The notes beneath the pieces were generated by a model. The model worked only from the letters and a program-made list of their open reading frames with translations, was not told the origin of the DNA and did not search any database. Position numbers and translations under genes: made by a program. Below are positions 17,188-25,720 of a DNA stretch of 64,000 bases, piece after piece (the stretch's first letter is position 1; each line of letters begins with the position of its first letter). The DNA comes from an uncultured Micrococcaceae bacterium (lineage in GTDB: Bacteria > Actinomycetota > Actinomycetes > Actinomycetales > Micrococcaceae), in contig CANNAD010000001.1 in assembly GCA_947502645.1 (NCBI GenBank), positions 682,001 through 746,000 on the forward strand. Reading direction: 5' to 3'.

Positions 17188-17643
17188 ATGAGCACATTAA
17201 CCCCATCGCGAACCACGTTTCAGTCTTCTGACCTGAGCCGCTCTTCCGCTGAGGTATTCGCGGCTGCGGCAGATCACCCTGTCGAGGTCACCCGTCGTGA
17301 CGGTGAATCTCTGGTGCTGATGTCCGGTAGCGCAGACCGGGCGCGCACTTCCCTGCTGGAACTCGCGGCTCAGCTTGTCGCCGTATCCACGAGCACGGAC
17401 GGAACTCTCGCGACTCGCATGAGCGATCGATTCCCGTGGATGCTCGCACTGAGCGCCACCGATCAGGAAGCCTGTGCCAATGATGTCTTGTCCGCCGCAC
17501 GCGCTTCCTTCGCCACCAACCAGCCTCACCTGGCCATTGCCGAACTCACATCTTGGCGGGAAACTGCGACGGCTATCGCCGCTGGTCTCGGCAAAGAACC
17601 TGTCGAGTGGCTTGATGACGCTGAACTCATCGAGCGCCCCTAA
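17188..17643 (+). CDS. Phd/YefM-like antitoxin candidate
   Basis: A 151-residue protein. The N-terminal ~50 residues (SSDLSRSSAEVFAAAADHPVEVTRRDGESLVLMS) form a Phd/YefM-type fold that starts with a residue pattern of the kind 'F-x-S-x-D-L-x-R-x-S-x-x-V' seen in antitoxins that bind DNA and a toxin. The C-terminal ~100 residues form a helical extension. The downstream 113-residue gene starts 3 bases after its stop, as in classical toxin-antitoxin operons. The call is by fold resemblance and gene order. Confidence 0.6.
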   Translation: MSTLTPSRTTFQSSDLSRSSAEVFAAAADHPVEVTRRDGESLVLMSGSADRARTSLLELAAQLVAVSTSTDGTLATRMSDRFPWMLALSATDQEACANDVLSAARASFATNQPHLAIAELTSWRETATAIAAGLGKEPVEWLDDAELIERP

Positions 17644-17646
17644 AGC

Positions 17647-17988
17647 ATGGCGAAGAGCGCAAAGGTCGAACGGCCAACCAAGAAGGTTGAATACGAGCTT
17701 CGGTTCGCCTCTGTTCCAGCGAAGCGTGGTTGGACGGACCTACAAGCCACGATCAGAAATTCATTGGTCGATACGTGGGATTTTCTGACCAAAACCCCTC
17801 GGGCCACTACACCCACCAACTACCGTTTACGTGGTGAGCTGGGTGTCGTGAAGCGGGATGGCTCCACCCATGAGCGATGGCAACACAAGCCGACGCTCAA
17901 GGGTGATGCCCGCATTTGGTTCTACGTTGCCGATCAAGTGGTCTACCTTGAGCAGGTACACACACGCCATCCGAACGAGACCAAATAA
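17647..17988 (+). CDS. Putative RelE/ParE-like toxin
   Basis: A 113-residue basic protein with YELRFASVPAKRGWTDLQATIRNSLVDTWDFL in the first half, then a beta-rich stretch (YRLRGELGVVKRDG...RWQHKPTLKGDARIWFYVADQVVYLEQVHTRHP). The closing ARIWFYVADQVVYLEQVHTRHP matches the last strands of RelE/ParE-fold toxins (RIxYxVxDxxVxVxxVxxRxxxY). RelE toxins cleave mRNA at the ribosome, ParE toxins poison gyrase; which applies here cannot be told. It follows the antitoxin candidate by 3 bases. Confidence 0.6.
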   Translation: MAKSAKVERPTKKVEYELRFASVPAKRGWTDLQATIRNSLVDTWDFLTKTPRATTPTNYRLRGELGVVKRDGSTHERWQHKPTLKGDARIWFYVADQVVYLEQVHTRHPNETK

Positions 17989-18001
17989 TAGTGCCCCCAA
18001 A

Positions 18002-18724
18002 CTACTCAGAAGCCCGGTTCATCCTTGCGAAGTAGTGGAACCGGTCTCCGCGGAACACTGATCTGGTCCACTCAACCGGCTTATCGTCAGCGTCCAGTCC
18101 GCGCCGGTGGATCATCAGCAGCGGAGCGCCTACTTCCACCACGAGAAGCCGGGCCTCATCCGGCCCCGCAACACGGGTGGCCACCGTATCTTCAGCGACG
18201 GCGATCTCGATCCCATAGCAACGGCTCAGCGTGGAATAGAGCGACCCATGCTCATCAAGATGGGTACGAATATCCCCAAGGTCTCCAGGTACGTGAGCGG
18301 TCTCGTGGGCGAGAGGTTCGCCGTTGATGAGGCGCACCCTTTCAACCCGGGTCAGTAGCGAGCCCGGGGCAACGCCGAGCTGCGCAGCCTGCAGGGCATC
18401 GGCTGGCACGACGTCTACGGAAATAATCCGGGACGAGGTGTCCAGGTTCTGCACACCGGCGTCCTCGGAAAAGGATGTCAGCTGGCGGACGTAGGTGGGA
18501 TGAGGCGCCGCGACAAACGTGCCTTTCCCCTGTGTGCGGTGCAGAACCCCTTCGGCGACCAGCTCCGCAATGGCCTGCCGCACCGTGGTCCTCGACGTCG
18601 CATACCGTGCGGCCAGAGTGCGCTCCGGCGGAAGTGTTGCGCCGGGCTCCGAGTCAGCTGCGAGCACGCGTAGCTCTTCTTTGAGCACGTAGTACTTGGG
18701 GGCAGTTGAGACGGGTAAGGCCAT
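18002..18724 (-). CDS. GntR/HutC family regulator (DasR/NagR-like)
   Basis: A 240-residue regulator. The N-terminal winged helix-turn-helix (about residues 8-72) includes LPPERTLAARYATSRTTVRQAI; the C-terminal UTRA domain (about 85-235) carries LTRVERVRLINGEPLAHETAHVP, typical of HutC-family proteins that sense phosphosugars. In actinobacteria DasR/NagR members control N-acetylglucosamine genes and release DNA on binding glucosamine-6-phosphate or a related sugar phosphate. The divergent sugar operon and the two palindromes between them support this role. Confidence 0.88.
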   Translation of the reverse strand: MALPVSTAPKYYVLKEELRVLAADSEPGATLPPERTLAARYATSRTTVRQAIAELVAEGVLHRTQGKGTFVAAPHPTYVRQLTSFSEDAGVQNLDTSSRIISVDVVPADALQAAQLGVAPGSLLTRVERVRLINGEPLAHETAHVPGDLGDIRTHLDEHGSLYSTLSRCYGIEIAVAEDTVATRVAGPDEARLLVVEVGAPLLMIHRRGLDADDKPVEWTRSVFRGDRFHYFARMNRASE

Positions 18725-18749
18725 GCATTGATAGTACCGCGAACAAAAA

Positions 18750-18800
18750 TGGACTAGTCCAATCTATTGACTTGGAAATTGGTCTAGGCCAAGCTAGTCA
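18750..18800 (+). promoter_or_regulatory. DasR-type operators and promoter of the amino-sugar operon
   Basis: A perfect 12-bp palindrome TGGACTAGTCCA is at 18750-18761, and a near-perfect one, TTGGTCTAGGCCAA, at 18779-18792. Both resemble the dre core TGGTCTAGACCA bound by DasR. A promoter TTGGAA (18772-18777), spacer 17, TAGTCA (18795-18800) contains the second palindrome in its spacer, so bound repressor would block it. The first palindrome lies nearest the divergent gntR gene. Confidence 0.7.
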
Positions 18801-18847
18801 GATACTTCCATGCACGAGTTTCATCCGCACCGAAAGGGACACTCACC

Positions 18848-20182
18848 ATGCTTCGAATCAAAGGGTCGCGTCGAGCCGCCGCGACAATCGGTCTGGGGCT
18901 TTCCGTAGCCTTGGCCATGACAGCTTGCTCCGGCGGGGGCTCGGACAGCGAAGGCGCGCAGGACGGGACCATCGAGGTCTGGGCCCACGCAGGTCAGGCC
19001 GCGGAGTCTGAGGCACTGCAGGCGCTGGTCAAGGAGTTCAACTCTTCCCAGGAGGACGTCACAGCAAACCTGACGCTCATCCCTGAGGCGGACTACACGA
19101 GCACCATCCAGGCAACCTCTGCCGATGAGCTGCCGGAAGTCATGGAAATGGACGCGCCAACCATGGCTGCTTTCGCCTATGACCGCAAGCTCATTCCGCT
19201 CGACGACGTCCTCGCTTCCGAGACCCTCGAGAACCGTATTCAGGGCGTCACGGAAAGCGGGACGTACAAGGACCAGACCTACGCGGTGGGCATGTTCGAC
19301 GTCGGCCTGGGCCTGTGGGGCAACAAGGCGCTCCTGGAAAAGGCTGGCATCAAGGACATCCCGACGACGGCCGAGGAAGCCTGGACCGTTGAGGAATTTG
19401 AGGAGAACCTCGCCAAGCTCGCGAAGGCCAGCCCGTCGGGTAAGGCCGTTGACCTCGGTGAAGCCAACGGCTTTGCATCGGAGTGGGGAACCTTCACGAC
19501 GACGCCGGACATCTGGTCTGCAGGCGGCACCCTCCTGAAGGACGGCAAGGCCGAGGGCGTCATCAACAGCGACGAAAACGTTGACGCACTGACCACGTGG
19601 GCGTCCTGGAAAGAATTCGCTGACCCGAACACCAGCGGATCGAACTTCCCTGAGGGAAAGACGGCTCTGACCTGGACGGGTAACTGGATGTACCCGACGT
19701 TCAGCGAAGCGCTCGGCGAAGATCTGGTCCTGATGCCACTGCCTGATTTCGGCAACGGCACGAAGGCCGGTCACGGTTCATGGCAGTGGGGTGCCACTCC
19801 TGCCGCTGAAGGCAACGAAGATGCTGCTGGTGCGTTCATTGACTTCCTGATGACTGACGACAGCATCACCACCATGGTGGAAGCGAACGCTGCTGTTCCG
19901 GGAAGCACCTCGGCCCTTGAGCAGAGCGAACTCTACGGTGAGGGTGGACCGCTGGAAATGTTCGCCAACAACCTTGAATCAGCCTGCAGTTCTGACGATG
20001 TCACCGCTGAGTGCATTGCCGTGGCACGCCCCGTTACGCCTGGCTACCCGACGGTGACCAGCTCATTCGGCAGTGCGTTGCAGGCCATCTGGGGAGGTGC
20101 GGACGTCAAGGAAGAGCTCGACGGCGCAGCTCGCGCCATTGATTCCGATTTCTCGGACAACAACGGCTACGAAGACGAATAA
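18848..20182 (+). CDS. Carbohydrate ABC transporter substrate-binding lipoprotein
   Basis: A 444-residue family-1 solute-binding protein with a lipoprotein signal (lipobox MTAC, lipidated C27). The mature start IEVWAHAGQAAESEALQALVKEFN and later WTGNWMYPTF are typical of sugar binders of the UgpB/MalE class. It is the first gene of the operon running to nagA, so an amino sugar or a GlcNAc-containing oligosaccharide is the likely ligand. No ATPase gene is in the operon; a shared MsiK-type ATPase elsewhere would be needed. Confidence 0.9.
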   Translation: MLRIKGSRRAAATIGLGLSVALAMTACSGGGSDSEGAQDGTIEVWAHAGQAAESEALQALVKEFNSSQEDVTANLTLIPEADYTSTIQATSADELPEVMEMDAPTMAAFAYDRKLIPLDDVLASETLENRIQGVTESGTYKDQTYAVGMFDVGLGLWGNKALLEKAGIKDIPTTAEEAWTVEEFEENLAKLAKASPSGKAVDLGEANGFASEWGTFTTTPDIWSAGGTLLKDGKAEGVINSDENVDALTTWASWKEFADPNTSGSNFPEGKTALTWTGNWMYPTFSEALGEDLVLMPLPDFGNGTKAGHGSWQWGATPAAEGNEDAAGAFIDFLMTDDSITTMVEANAAVPGSTSALEQSELYGEGGPLEMFANNLESACSSDDVTAECIAVARPVTPGYPTVTSSFGSALQAIWGGADVKEELDGAARAIDSDFSDNNGYEDE

Positions 20183-20190
20183 CCGAAACC

Positions 20191-20217
20191 GGAGCGGGGC
20201 CGTACAGGCCCCGCTCC
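20191..20217 (+). terminator. Intercistronic hairpin after the binding-protein gene
   Basis: An 11-bp perfect stem, GGAGCGGGGCC / GGCCCCGCTCC with a five-base loop, lies 9 bases after the stop. There is no real T-run. Such hairpins usually stabilise the binding-protein mRNA and reduce read-through to the permeases. Confidence 0.7.
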
Positions 20218-20237
20218 TTCGCATGTAGGAGCTTCCC

Positions 20238-21200
20238 ATCGCTACCTCAACTGGCGTAACCCTTCCCAAGGCCGAGACCGTTCGGCGTCCCCGGAAGAAG
20301 ACTCGGGCAGGCAGATTCGCGGGGCCGCTCATGGCTACCCCGGCCGTGCTGCTGCTCATCGCGTTTGTCGCGGTGCCGTTCCTGGCCGCGATTGGGTTCT
20401 CTCTTTACAACGTCCGTCTCGGCGATCCACGGGACCCCAACTTCATGGGCGTCGAGCAGTATGCCCGGATCTTCACGGATCCCAACATTTCCGCGCAGTT
20501 CCTCAGCGCACTACTGCACAACCTGATCTTCGCTGCCATTGTGGTTCCAGTTCAGACGGCCCTCGCGTTGGGCCTGGCACTGCTGGTCAAGAAAACCATC
20601 CCCGGTGTGGGAATTTTCCGCTCGCTCTACTTCCTCCCCGTTGTCTTTCCCATTGCCCTGGTGGCCATCATCTGGCGGCTGATTCTGGCCCGAGGGGATC
20701 AGGGTCTGCTCAACTCGGCGTTGGCCTTCTTCTCCGGCGGGGCTTTTGGTGCGCAGGACTGGCTGGGATCCGAAACCACAGCACTGGCGTCCGTCATCGT
20801 CCTGTCCATCTGGCAAGGCTGCGGGTTCCAGATGGTGATTCTGTTGGCAGCCCTCCAGCAGGTCCCGTCAGAACTCTATGAGGCGGCCGAACTAGACCGG
20901 GCCGGCCCCTGGCAACGGTTCATTCACGTCACGATTCCCGGGATCAGGACCACGCTGGTCTTCGTGGCTCTGTACACGATGATCCTTTCGCTGCGCGTGT
21001 TCGACCAGATCTACGTACTGGCCAAATCCGGTGGAGGACTCAACGAAGGAGCAACACGAACCGTGATGTATGAAGCGGTGACGGCAGCCTTCGACCAGAA
21101 CAACATTGGACGCGCGAGCGCGATCTCCGTGGTGTTCTTCGTCATCGTGGTCATTCTGTCCCTCATCCAGCGGCGTGCAACCCGGAACCAGGAGGGCTGA
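20238..21200 (+). CDS. Carbohydrate ABC transporter permease 1 (possible ATC start)
   Basis: A membrane protein of the MalF/UgpA type with six helices and the EAA loop (YEAAELDRAGPWQRFIHVTIPGI). ATG 20331 would start directly in the first helix (MATPAVLLLIAFVA). The frame stays open upstream to 20229 and encodes a normal basic N-terminus (VRRPRKKTRAGRFAG). No ATG, GTG, TTG or CTG occurs there, but AGGAG at 20227-20231 lies 6 bases before ATC 20238, followed by codons reading ATSTG. I therefore propose ATC as start (320 residues); the fallback is ATG 20331 (289 residues). Confidence 0.75.
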   Translation: MATSTGVTLPKAETVRRPRKKTRAGRFAGPLMATPAVLLLIAFVAVPFLAAIGFSLYNVRLGDPRDPNFMGVEQYARIFTDPNISAQFLSALLHNLIFAAIVVPVQTALALGLALLVKKTIPGVGIFRSLYFLPVVFPIALVAIIWRLILARGDQGLLNSALAFFSGGAFGAQDWLGSETTALASVIVLSIWQGCGFQMVILLAALQQVPSELYEAAELDRAGPWQRFIHVTIPGIRTTLVFVALYTMILSLRVFDQIYVLAKSGGGLNEGATRTVMYEAVTAAFDQNNIGRASAISVVFFVIVVILSLIQRRATRNQEG

Positions 21201-21203
21201 GCA

Positions 21204-22073
21204 ATGCAGACCACAACGGCACCTGCCCGGAACATCAACCGACGACGGCTTACCGCCTACGTGCCCCACTACATCGCGTTGCTGGTGACCGGGACCCTGT
21301 TCCTGGCTCCCGTGGCCTACATGGTGGCCGCCTCACTGGCCCCGGCCAACAAAACCCTTGCCGGTTTTGAGGTTTTCAACGTTTCACAGTGGGGCCTGCA
21401 CAATTACGCCGGTGTGGCCTCCAGCCTCTCCTCGGACAGTACCGGGCATCTGTGGCAGTTCTTCGCGGTCTCCTTCACGGTGACTGTCGCCGTCGTCGGG
21501 CTTGGCCTGATCGTCAATTCCATGGCCGCTTACGCCCTGTCAAGGCTTCAGTGGCGCGGGCAGGGCATCATCCTGCTCGCTATCCTGATGCTGCTGATCG
21601 TGCCGTTCGAAGCGGTCGCGGTTCCCATGTTCTACCTGTACAACGACGCGCGGAACACACTGTGGATCCAGATTGTGCCCTTCATCGGGAACGCTCTGGC
21701 GATCTTCCTGTTCTACTCATTCTTCAGCGGCATTCCCCGCAGCATCGACGAAGCGGCGCTCATGGACGGTGCGGGACCATGGAAGATCTTCTGGCGCATC
21801 ATCGCGCCCATGAGTAAGCCCGCCTACGCGTCCGTGGCGATTCTGACGTTCCTCACCCAATGGGGTTCGTTCCTGTGGCCGGTGCTCATGATCTCGGATC
21901 CGAGCCTGCGGCCGCTGCCGTTGCAGATCAGCGTTTTTGCGGGACAGCTTCCGCCGGCGTGGGGCCAGGTCATGGCGTTCGGTGTCCTGCTGGTCATCCC
22001 CGTCATTGTGGTCTTCCTGATCTTCCAGCGTTGGTTCATCGAAGGCGTTGCCAGTTCAGCCGTCAAGGGCTGA
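21204..22073 (+). CDS. Carbohydrate ABC transporter permease 2
   Basis: A 289-residue MalG/UgpE-type permease with about six membrane helices and the EAA loop DEAALMDGAGPWKIFWRIIAPM. It starts 3 bases after the stop of permease 1, with GAGGGCTGAGC just before the ATG. Together the two permeases form the heterodimeric channel that receives ligand from the lipoprotein at 18848-20182. Confidence 0.92.
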   Translation: MQTTTAPARNINRRRLTAYVPHYIALLVTGTLFLAPVAYMVAASLAPANKTLAGFEVFNVSQWGLHNYAGVASSLSSDSTGHLWQFFAVSFTVTVAVVGLGLIVNSMAAYALSRLQWRGQGIILLAILMLLIVPFEAVAVPMFYLYNDARNTLWIQIVPFIGNALAIFLFYSFFSGIPRSIDEAALMDGAGPWKIFWRIIAPMSKPAYASVAILTFLTQWGSFLWPVLMISDPSLRPLPLQISVFAGQLPPAWGQVMAFGVLLVIPVIVVFLIFQRWFIEGVASSAVKG

Positions 22074-22106
22074 ACCACCCCAACCTGCAGTACTGAGAGG
22101 ATTCCG

Positions 22107-22895
22107 TTGGAAGTTGTCATCCTGCCCGGCCCGGCCGACGTCGGCGATTACGTTGCCCGGCTGTTCGCCGAACATATCCAGCGGAATCCGAGCGTTGTGC
22201 TCGGCGTCGCAACGGGGTCCTCTCCCCTGAACACGTACCGCGCGCTGGCCCGGCAGACGCAGGAACACTCGATGCCCGTCGAGAACGTACAGTGCTTTGC
22301 GCTCGATGAATACGTTGGCCTTCCGCCCGGGCATCCCGGCAGCTATGCGGCCTTTGTGGACTCCGAAATCACGAAGCCGCTCGGCCTGAACCCGGAAAAC
22401 ATTCACGTGCCCGACGGCGCCGCCACCAACCTGGAGCAGGCATGCGCGGATTACGAACAGCTGATATCTGACCGTGGCGGAATCGATCTCCAGATCCTGG
22501 GAATCGGAGCCAACGGTCACATTGGGTTCAATGAGCCGACGTCGTCCCTGTCCTCCCGCACCAGAATCAAGGCTCTGTCAGCCCAGACGCGGAAAGACAA
22601 CGCCCGGTTCTTCGACTCCGCCGACGCCGTCCCCACCCACTGCCTGACCCAGGGGTTGGGCACCATCATGGAGGCGCGGAACATTGTTCTCGTGGCGCAG
22701 GGAGCACATAAGGCAGAGGCCGTGGCCGCGGCCGTGGAGGGCCCGGTGGCGAGCATGTGCCCGGCGTCGATCCTGCAATTCCACAACCAGGCCACACTCG
22801 TCATCGACGAAGATGCGGCCAGCCGCCTCTCGCTGCAGGACTACTACCGCTCGGTCCAGGCCGCCAAAGCATCTCTGGGAAGGGAAACAGCGTGA
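22107..22895 (+). CDS. nagB: Glucosamine-6-phosphate deaminase
   Basis: A 262-residue NagB: it converts glucosamine-6-phosphate to fructose-6-phosphate and ammonia. Seen are the N-terminal LGVATGSSPLNTYRAL phosphate loop, the active-site FALDEYVGLPPGHPGSY segment, and LGIGANGHIGFNEPTSSLSSRTRI, which carries the catalytic acid and histidine. Start is TTG 22107 after GAGAGGA. The end overlaps the next gene by 4 bases (GTGA), implying translational coupling. It is central to the proposed amino-sugar route. Confidence 0.93.
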   Translation: MEVVILPGPADVGDYVARLFAEHIQRNPSVVLGVATGSSPLNTYRALARQTQEHSMPVENVQCFALDEYVGLPPGHPGSYAAFVDSEITKPLGLNPENIHVPDGAATNLEQACADYEQLISDRGGIDLQILGIGANGHIGFNEPTSSLSSRTRIKALSAQTRKDNARFFDSADAVPTHCLTQGLGTIMEARNIVLVAQGAHKAEAVAAAVEGPVASMCPASILQFHNQATLVIDEDAASRLSLQDYYRSVQAAKASLGRETA

Positions 22896-23845
22896 CTTTT
22901 CGTCTCGAAGACCACTGGGCGTGGGACAGCTGGCTAGCCGACGACGGCGAGAACTATCACCTGTTCTACCTCCGGGCGGACCGGTCGCTGAAGGATCCGC
23001 AGAAGCGGCATCACCGTGCATCGATCGGGCACTCCGTGTCCCCTGATCTGGAGGAGTGGACGCACCTGCCGGATGCGCTGACGGCTGCCGAGGGGCCAGC
23101 CTGGGATGACCTGGCCACGTGGACAGGCTCAACAGTGCAGGGCCCGGATGGCCGCTGGCACCTCTTCTATACGGGAGTCAGCCGAGCCGAGGACGGTCTG
23201 CAGCAGCGCATTGGTTCCGCGGTCTCAGATGACCTTGTTTCGTGGACCCGGTCCGGGCGACCGCCCCTTGAGGCGGACGAGCGCTGGTACGAGAAACTCG
23301 GTGCCGGCACCTGGCCGGACGAGGCCTGGCGGGACCCCTTCGTCTTCTTCGACGAGGACACCAACCTCTGGCACATGCTGATCACCGCCCGGGCCGCCAC
23401 GGGGGATCCCGCCCAACGCGCCGTCGTCGGGCACGCCACCAGCCCCAACCTTGAGGACTGGGAAATCCAGCCGCCACTGTCCGCCCCCTCAGGTTTTGGC
23501 GAAATGGAAGTCCTCCAGACCCGCGAGGTCGACGGCGAGTTTGTTCTCATTTTCTCGTGCCTGCCCGAAAATGCTCCCGGAATCCCAGCGTCCAAGCACC
23601 ACACGGGAACCTGGATCGCCCGGGGGCAGAGCCTGCTGGGCCCCTGGACCATCGAGACGGGTTCGCCGTTCTTCATCCCCGGCATCTACGCAGCACAGCT
23701 GTTCCGTAAACGCGACGGCCAGTGGGTCCTCTTCGGCTTCGGGAACAGCGTCGACGGGGAGTTCACCGGCGAGATCATCGCCCCCATCCCACTCACCGAG
23801 CTACTCAAAGGCCAACCGATTTTTCCACCCAACGCACCGCAATGA
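22892..23845 (+). CDS. GH32/43/68-clan-like glycoside hydrolase (five-bladed beta-propeller)
   Basis: A 317-residue cytoplasmic protein (no signal peptide) from GTG 22892. The order of motifs is that of five-bladed propeller glycosidases: WAWDSWLADDGENYHLFYLRA at the start (nucleophile-type Asp), then the WTGSTVQGPDGRWHLFYTGV blade, the WRDPFVFFDE motif with the transition-state Asp, and EMEVLQ with a likely acid Glu. These enzymes act on fructosides or arabinosides, which is odd inside an N-acetylglucosamine operon. The true substrate may be a heterodisaccharide or a GlcNAc-linked glycan. Confidence 0.75.
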   Translation: MTFRLEDHWAWDSWLADDGENYHLFYLRADRSLKDPQKRHHRASIGHSVSPDLEEWTHLPDALTAAEGPAWDDLATWTGSTVQGPDGRWHLFYTGVSRAEDGLQQRIGSAVSDDLVSWTRSGRPPLEADERWYEKLGAGTWPDEAWRDPFVFFDEDTNLWHMLITARAATGDPAQRAVVGHATSPNLEDWEIQPPLSAPSGFGEMEVLQTREVDGEFVLIFSCLPENAPGIPASKHHTGTWIARGQSLLGPWTIETGSPFFIPGIYAAQLFRKRDGQWVLFGFGNSVDGEFTGEIIAPIPLTELLKGQPIFPPNAPQ

Positions 23846-23871
23846 AGGAACCACGAAGGGAAGTCATCAAC

Positions 23872-24774
23872 ATGTTCAAAAAATTGATAGCAACCAGTTC
23901 CGCGCTCGCGCTTGCCGCCACCGGCGCAATCCTCTGCGCACCGGCAGCCCAAGCCGATGCACGAGGCAAGGACAAGTCGCGGGAAGTGACCGTCATGTCC
24001 TTCAACATTCACTACGGTGCGGACAGTGACAACGTTCTCGACCTCGAACGCACAGCCAGCGTCATCGAGGACTCAGGCGCGGACATCATCGGGCTGCAGG
24101 AAGTGGATAACCACTGGTCCTCGCGCAGCGAATTCATCGCCGAAGCCGCCTGGCTCGCCGACCGTCTGGACATGCACTTCACCTACGGCGCCAACCTGGA
24201 CCTGCCGCCTGAACCGGGGCAGACAGAAAACCGCCAGTACGGTAACGCCATCCTGAGTGAGTACCCCATCATCCACTCCGAGAATCACCTCCTCGAAAAC
24301 ATTGAGTACGAAGAGCGGCCAACGGAACAGCGCGGGCTGCTTGAAGCAGTCATCAACGTGAAGGGCACCCACATGTCCTTCTACAGCACGCACCTGGATT
24401 TCCAGCGGGCCGAACAGCGCGAGCTCCAGGTCCAGGAAATTCTGAGCATCACGGGCGAAACGAACCGTCCCACCGTGGTGGTCGGTGACCTCAACGCTGA
24501 ACCAGATGCCCCCGAGCTGCAGCCGCTGTTCTCAACCCTGACGGACACGTTCAAGGCGCTGGGACAGAACGAGGACTACACGTTCGCCCCGGACATCGAC
24601 GGCGTACCCGGCAGCGGTTCCGTAGAGAATCCGAGCATCCGAATCGACTACATCCTCGCCTCACAGGGCATCACGCCGCTCTCCGCTGAAGTCATCTCCA
24701 CCACGGCCTCAGATCACCTGCCCATCGTGGCCAAGCTGCTGGTGCCCAAGGCCCCCAATGGCCTGGTCAAGTAG
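23872..24774 (+). CDS. Secreted endonuclease/exonuclease/phosphatase-fold hydrolase
   Basis: A 300-residue protein from ATG 23872 (preceded by GAAGGGAAG). A Sec signal with an AQADA cleavage site ends near residue 30. The EEP fold is clear: MSFNIHYG (metal Asn), LQEVDN (metal Glu), STHLDFQ, GDLNAEPD (Asp/Asn pair) and the terminal SDHLPIVAKL (catalytic His). Relatives include sphingomyelinases, inositol phosphatases and nucleases, so phosphodiester cleavage outside the cell is expected. Its place between a sugar hydrolase and a kinase of the amino-sugar operon suggests that it releases a sugar from a phosphodiester. Confidence 0.85.
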   Translation: MFKKLIATSSALALAATGAILCAPAAQADARGKDKSREVTVMSFNIHYGADSDNVLDLERTASVIEDSGADIIGLQEVDNHWSSRSEFIAEAAWLADRLDMHFTYGANLDLPPEPGQTENRQYGNAILSEYPIIHSENHLLENIEYEERPTEQRGLLEAVINVKGTHMSFYSTHLDFQRAEQRELQVQEILSITGETNRPTVVVGDLNAEPDAPELQPLFSTLTDTFKALGQNEDYTFAPDIDGVPGSGSVENPSIRIDYILASQGITPLSAEVISTTASDHLPIVAKLLVPKAPNGLVK

Positions 24775-24787
24775 CTGAAACCGAACC

Positions 24788-25720
24788 ATGACGACGACGG
24801 TGGAAACTGAGGCGGTGCTGGCAGTCGATGTTGGCGGAACCACCATCAAGGCTGCCATTTTCGCCGGAAGCCACCTGTTGTCGGAGCCCGTCAGTGTTCC
24901 AACGTTTACCAGCACGTCCAACGCGTACGACGGCGTCGTGCAGGTGTTGGAGGCACTGACGGGACAGGCGGAGCTGCTCGGCCTGGAACCACGGGTCATT
25001 GGAGTCGGCAGCCCCGGCCCCGTCGATTCAGAACGTGGCGTCATCCGGTTCGCAGCCAACCTCGGATGGAAAGATCTGCCCCTGGCCAGTGAACTCCAGC
25101 AACAGTTCGGTCTGCCAGTCGTCGTCGATCATGATGCCAGGACGGCCGCCCGTGCCGAGATGTCGGTGCGGGCGGGCCTCCGGGACTTTGTGTTCATTCC
25201 CATCGGCACGGGGATCTCTTCGGCTCTCGTCAGCCGCGGGATAGTCCTTCAGGGTTCGATGGGGCAATGCGGTGAACTGGGACATATTCCGGTGGTCCCC
25301 GGTGGAGAAAAATGTTCCTGCGGGAGTGCCGGGTGCCTTGAGGTTTACGCCTCTGCGAGCGGCATCCTGACCCGCTACCGTTCCGCGGGTGGAACGACAG
25401 CCCGTTCAGCCGCTGAGATTCCCGGCCTGATCAACGAGGACCCCATCGTCGCACGAATCTGGTCAGAGGGGGTCAACGCGCTGGCGACCGCCGTGACCAC
25501 GCTGACCTCACTGCTCGACCCTGAAGAAATCATCATCGGCGGCGGACTGGCATCAGCCGGCCCAACACTACTTACACCCCTTCAAACCGCCGTGGAGACT
25601 ACGCTTCCGTGGCGCAACACTCCGATCATCAGCCTGTCTCGCGTCGGCCCCACGGCCGGCCTGCTTGGCGCAGCGCTCCTAGCCAATTCGACCCTCACCA
25701 ATTCATCAGGGGAGCAGTGA
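24788..25720 (+). CDS. ROK family sugar kinase (putative N-acetylglucosamine kinase)
   Basis: A 310-residue ROK protein without an N-terminal helix-turn-helix, hence a kinase rather than a repressor. The ATP-binding loop is VDVGGTTIKAA (about residues 14-24), the sugar-binding motif ELGHIPV follows, and the zinc motif CSCGSAGCLE is complete. In an operon with nagB and nagA it most likely phosphorylates GlcNAc taken up by the ABC transporter to GlcNAc-6-phosphate. The last codons overlap the nagA start by 4 bases. Confidence 0.88.
   Translation: MTTTVETEAVLAVDVGGTTIKAAIFAGSHLLSEPVSVPTFTSTSNAYDGVVQVLEALTGQAELLGLEPRVIGVGSPGPVDSERGVIRFAANLGWKDLPLASELQQQFGLPVVVDHDARTAARAEMSVRAGLRDFVFIPIGTGISSALVSRGIVLQGSMGQCGELGHIPVVPGGEKCSCGSAGCLEVYASASGILTRYRSAGGTTARSAAEIPGLINEDPIVARIWSEGVNALATAVTTLTSLLDPEEIIIGGGLASAGPTLLTPLQTAVETTLPWRNTPIISLSRVGPTAGLLGAALLANSTLTNSSGEQ

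Noticed and set aside
17102-17206. N-terminal extension of the flavin oxidoreductase
   Set aside because: It would overlap the leaderless antitoxin start, has no ribosome binding site, and does not look like the first strand of the barrel.
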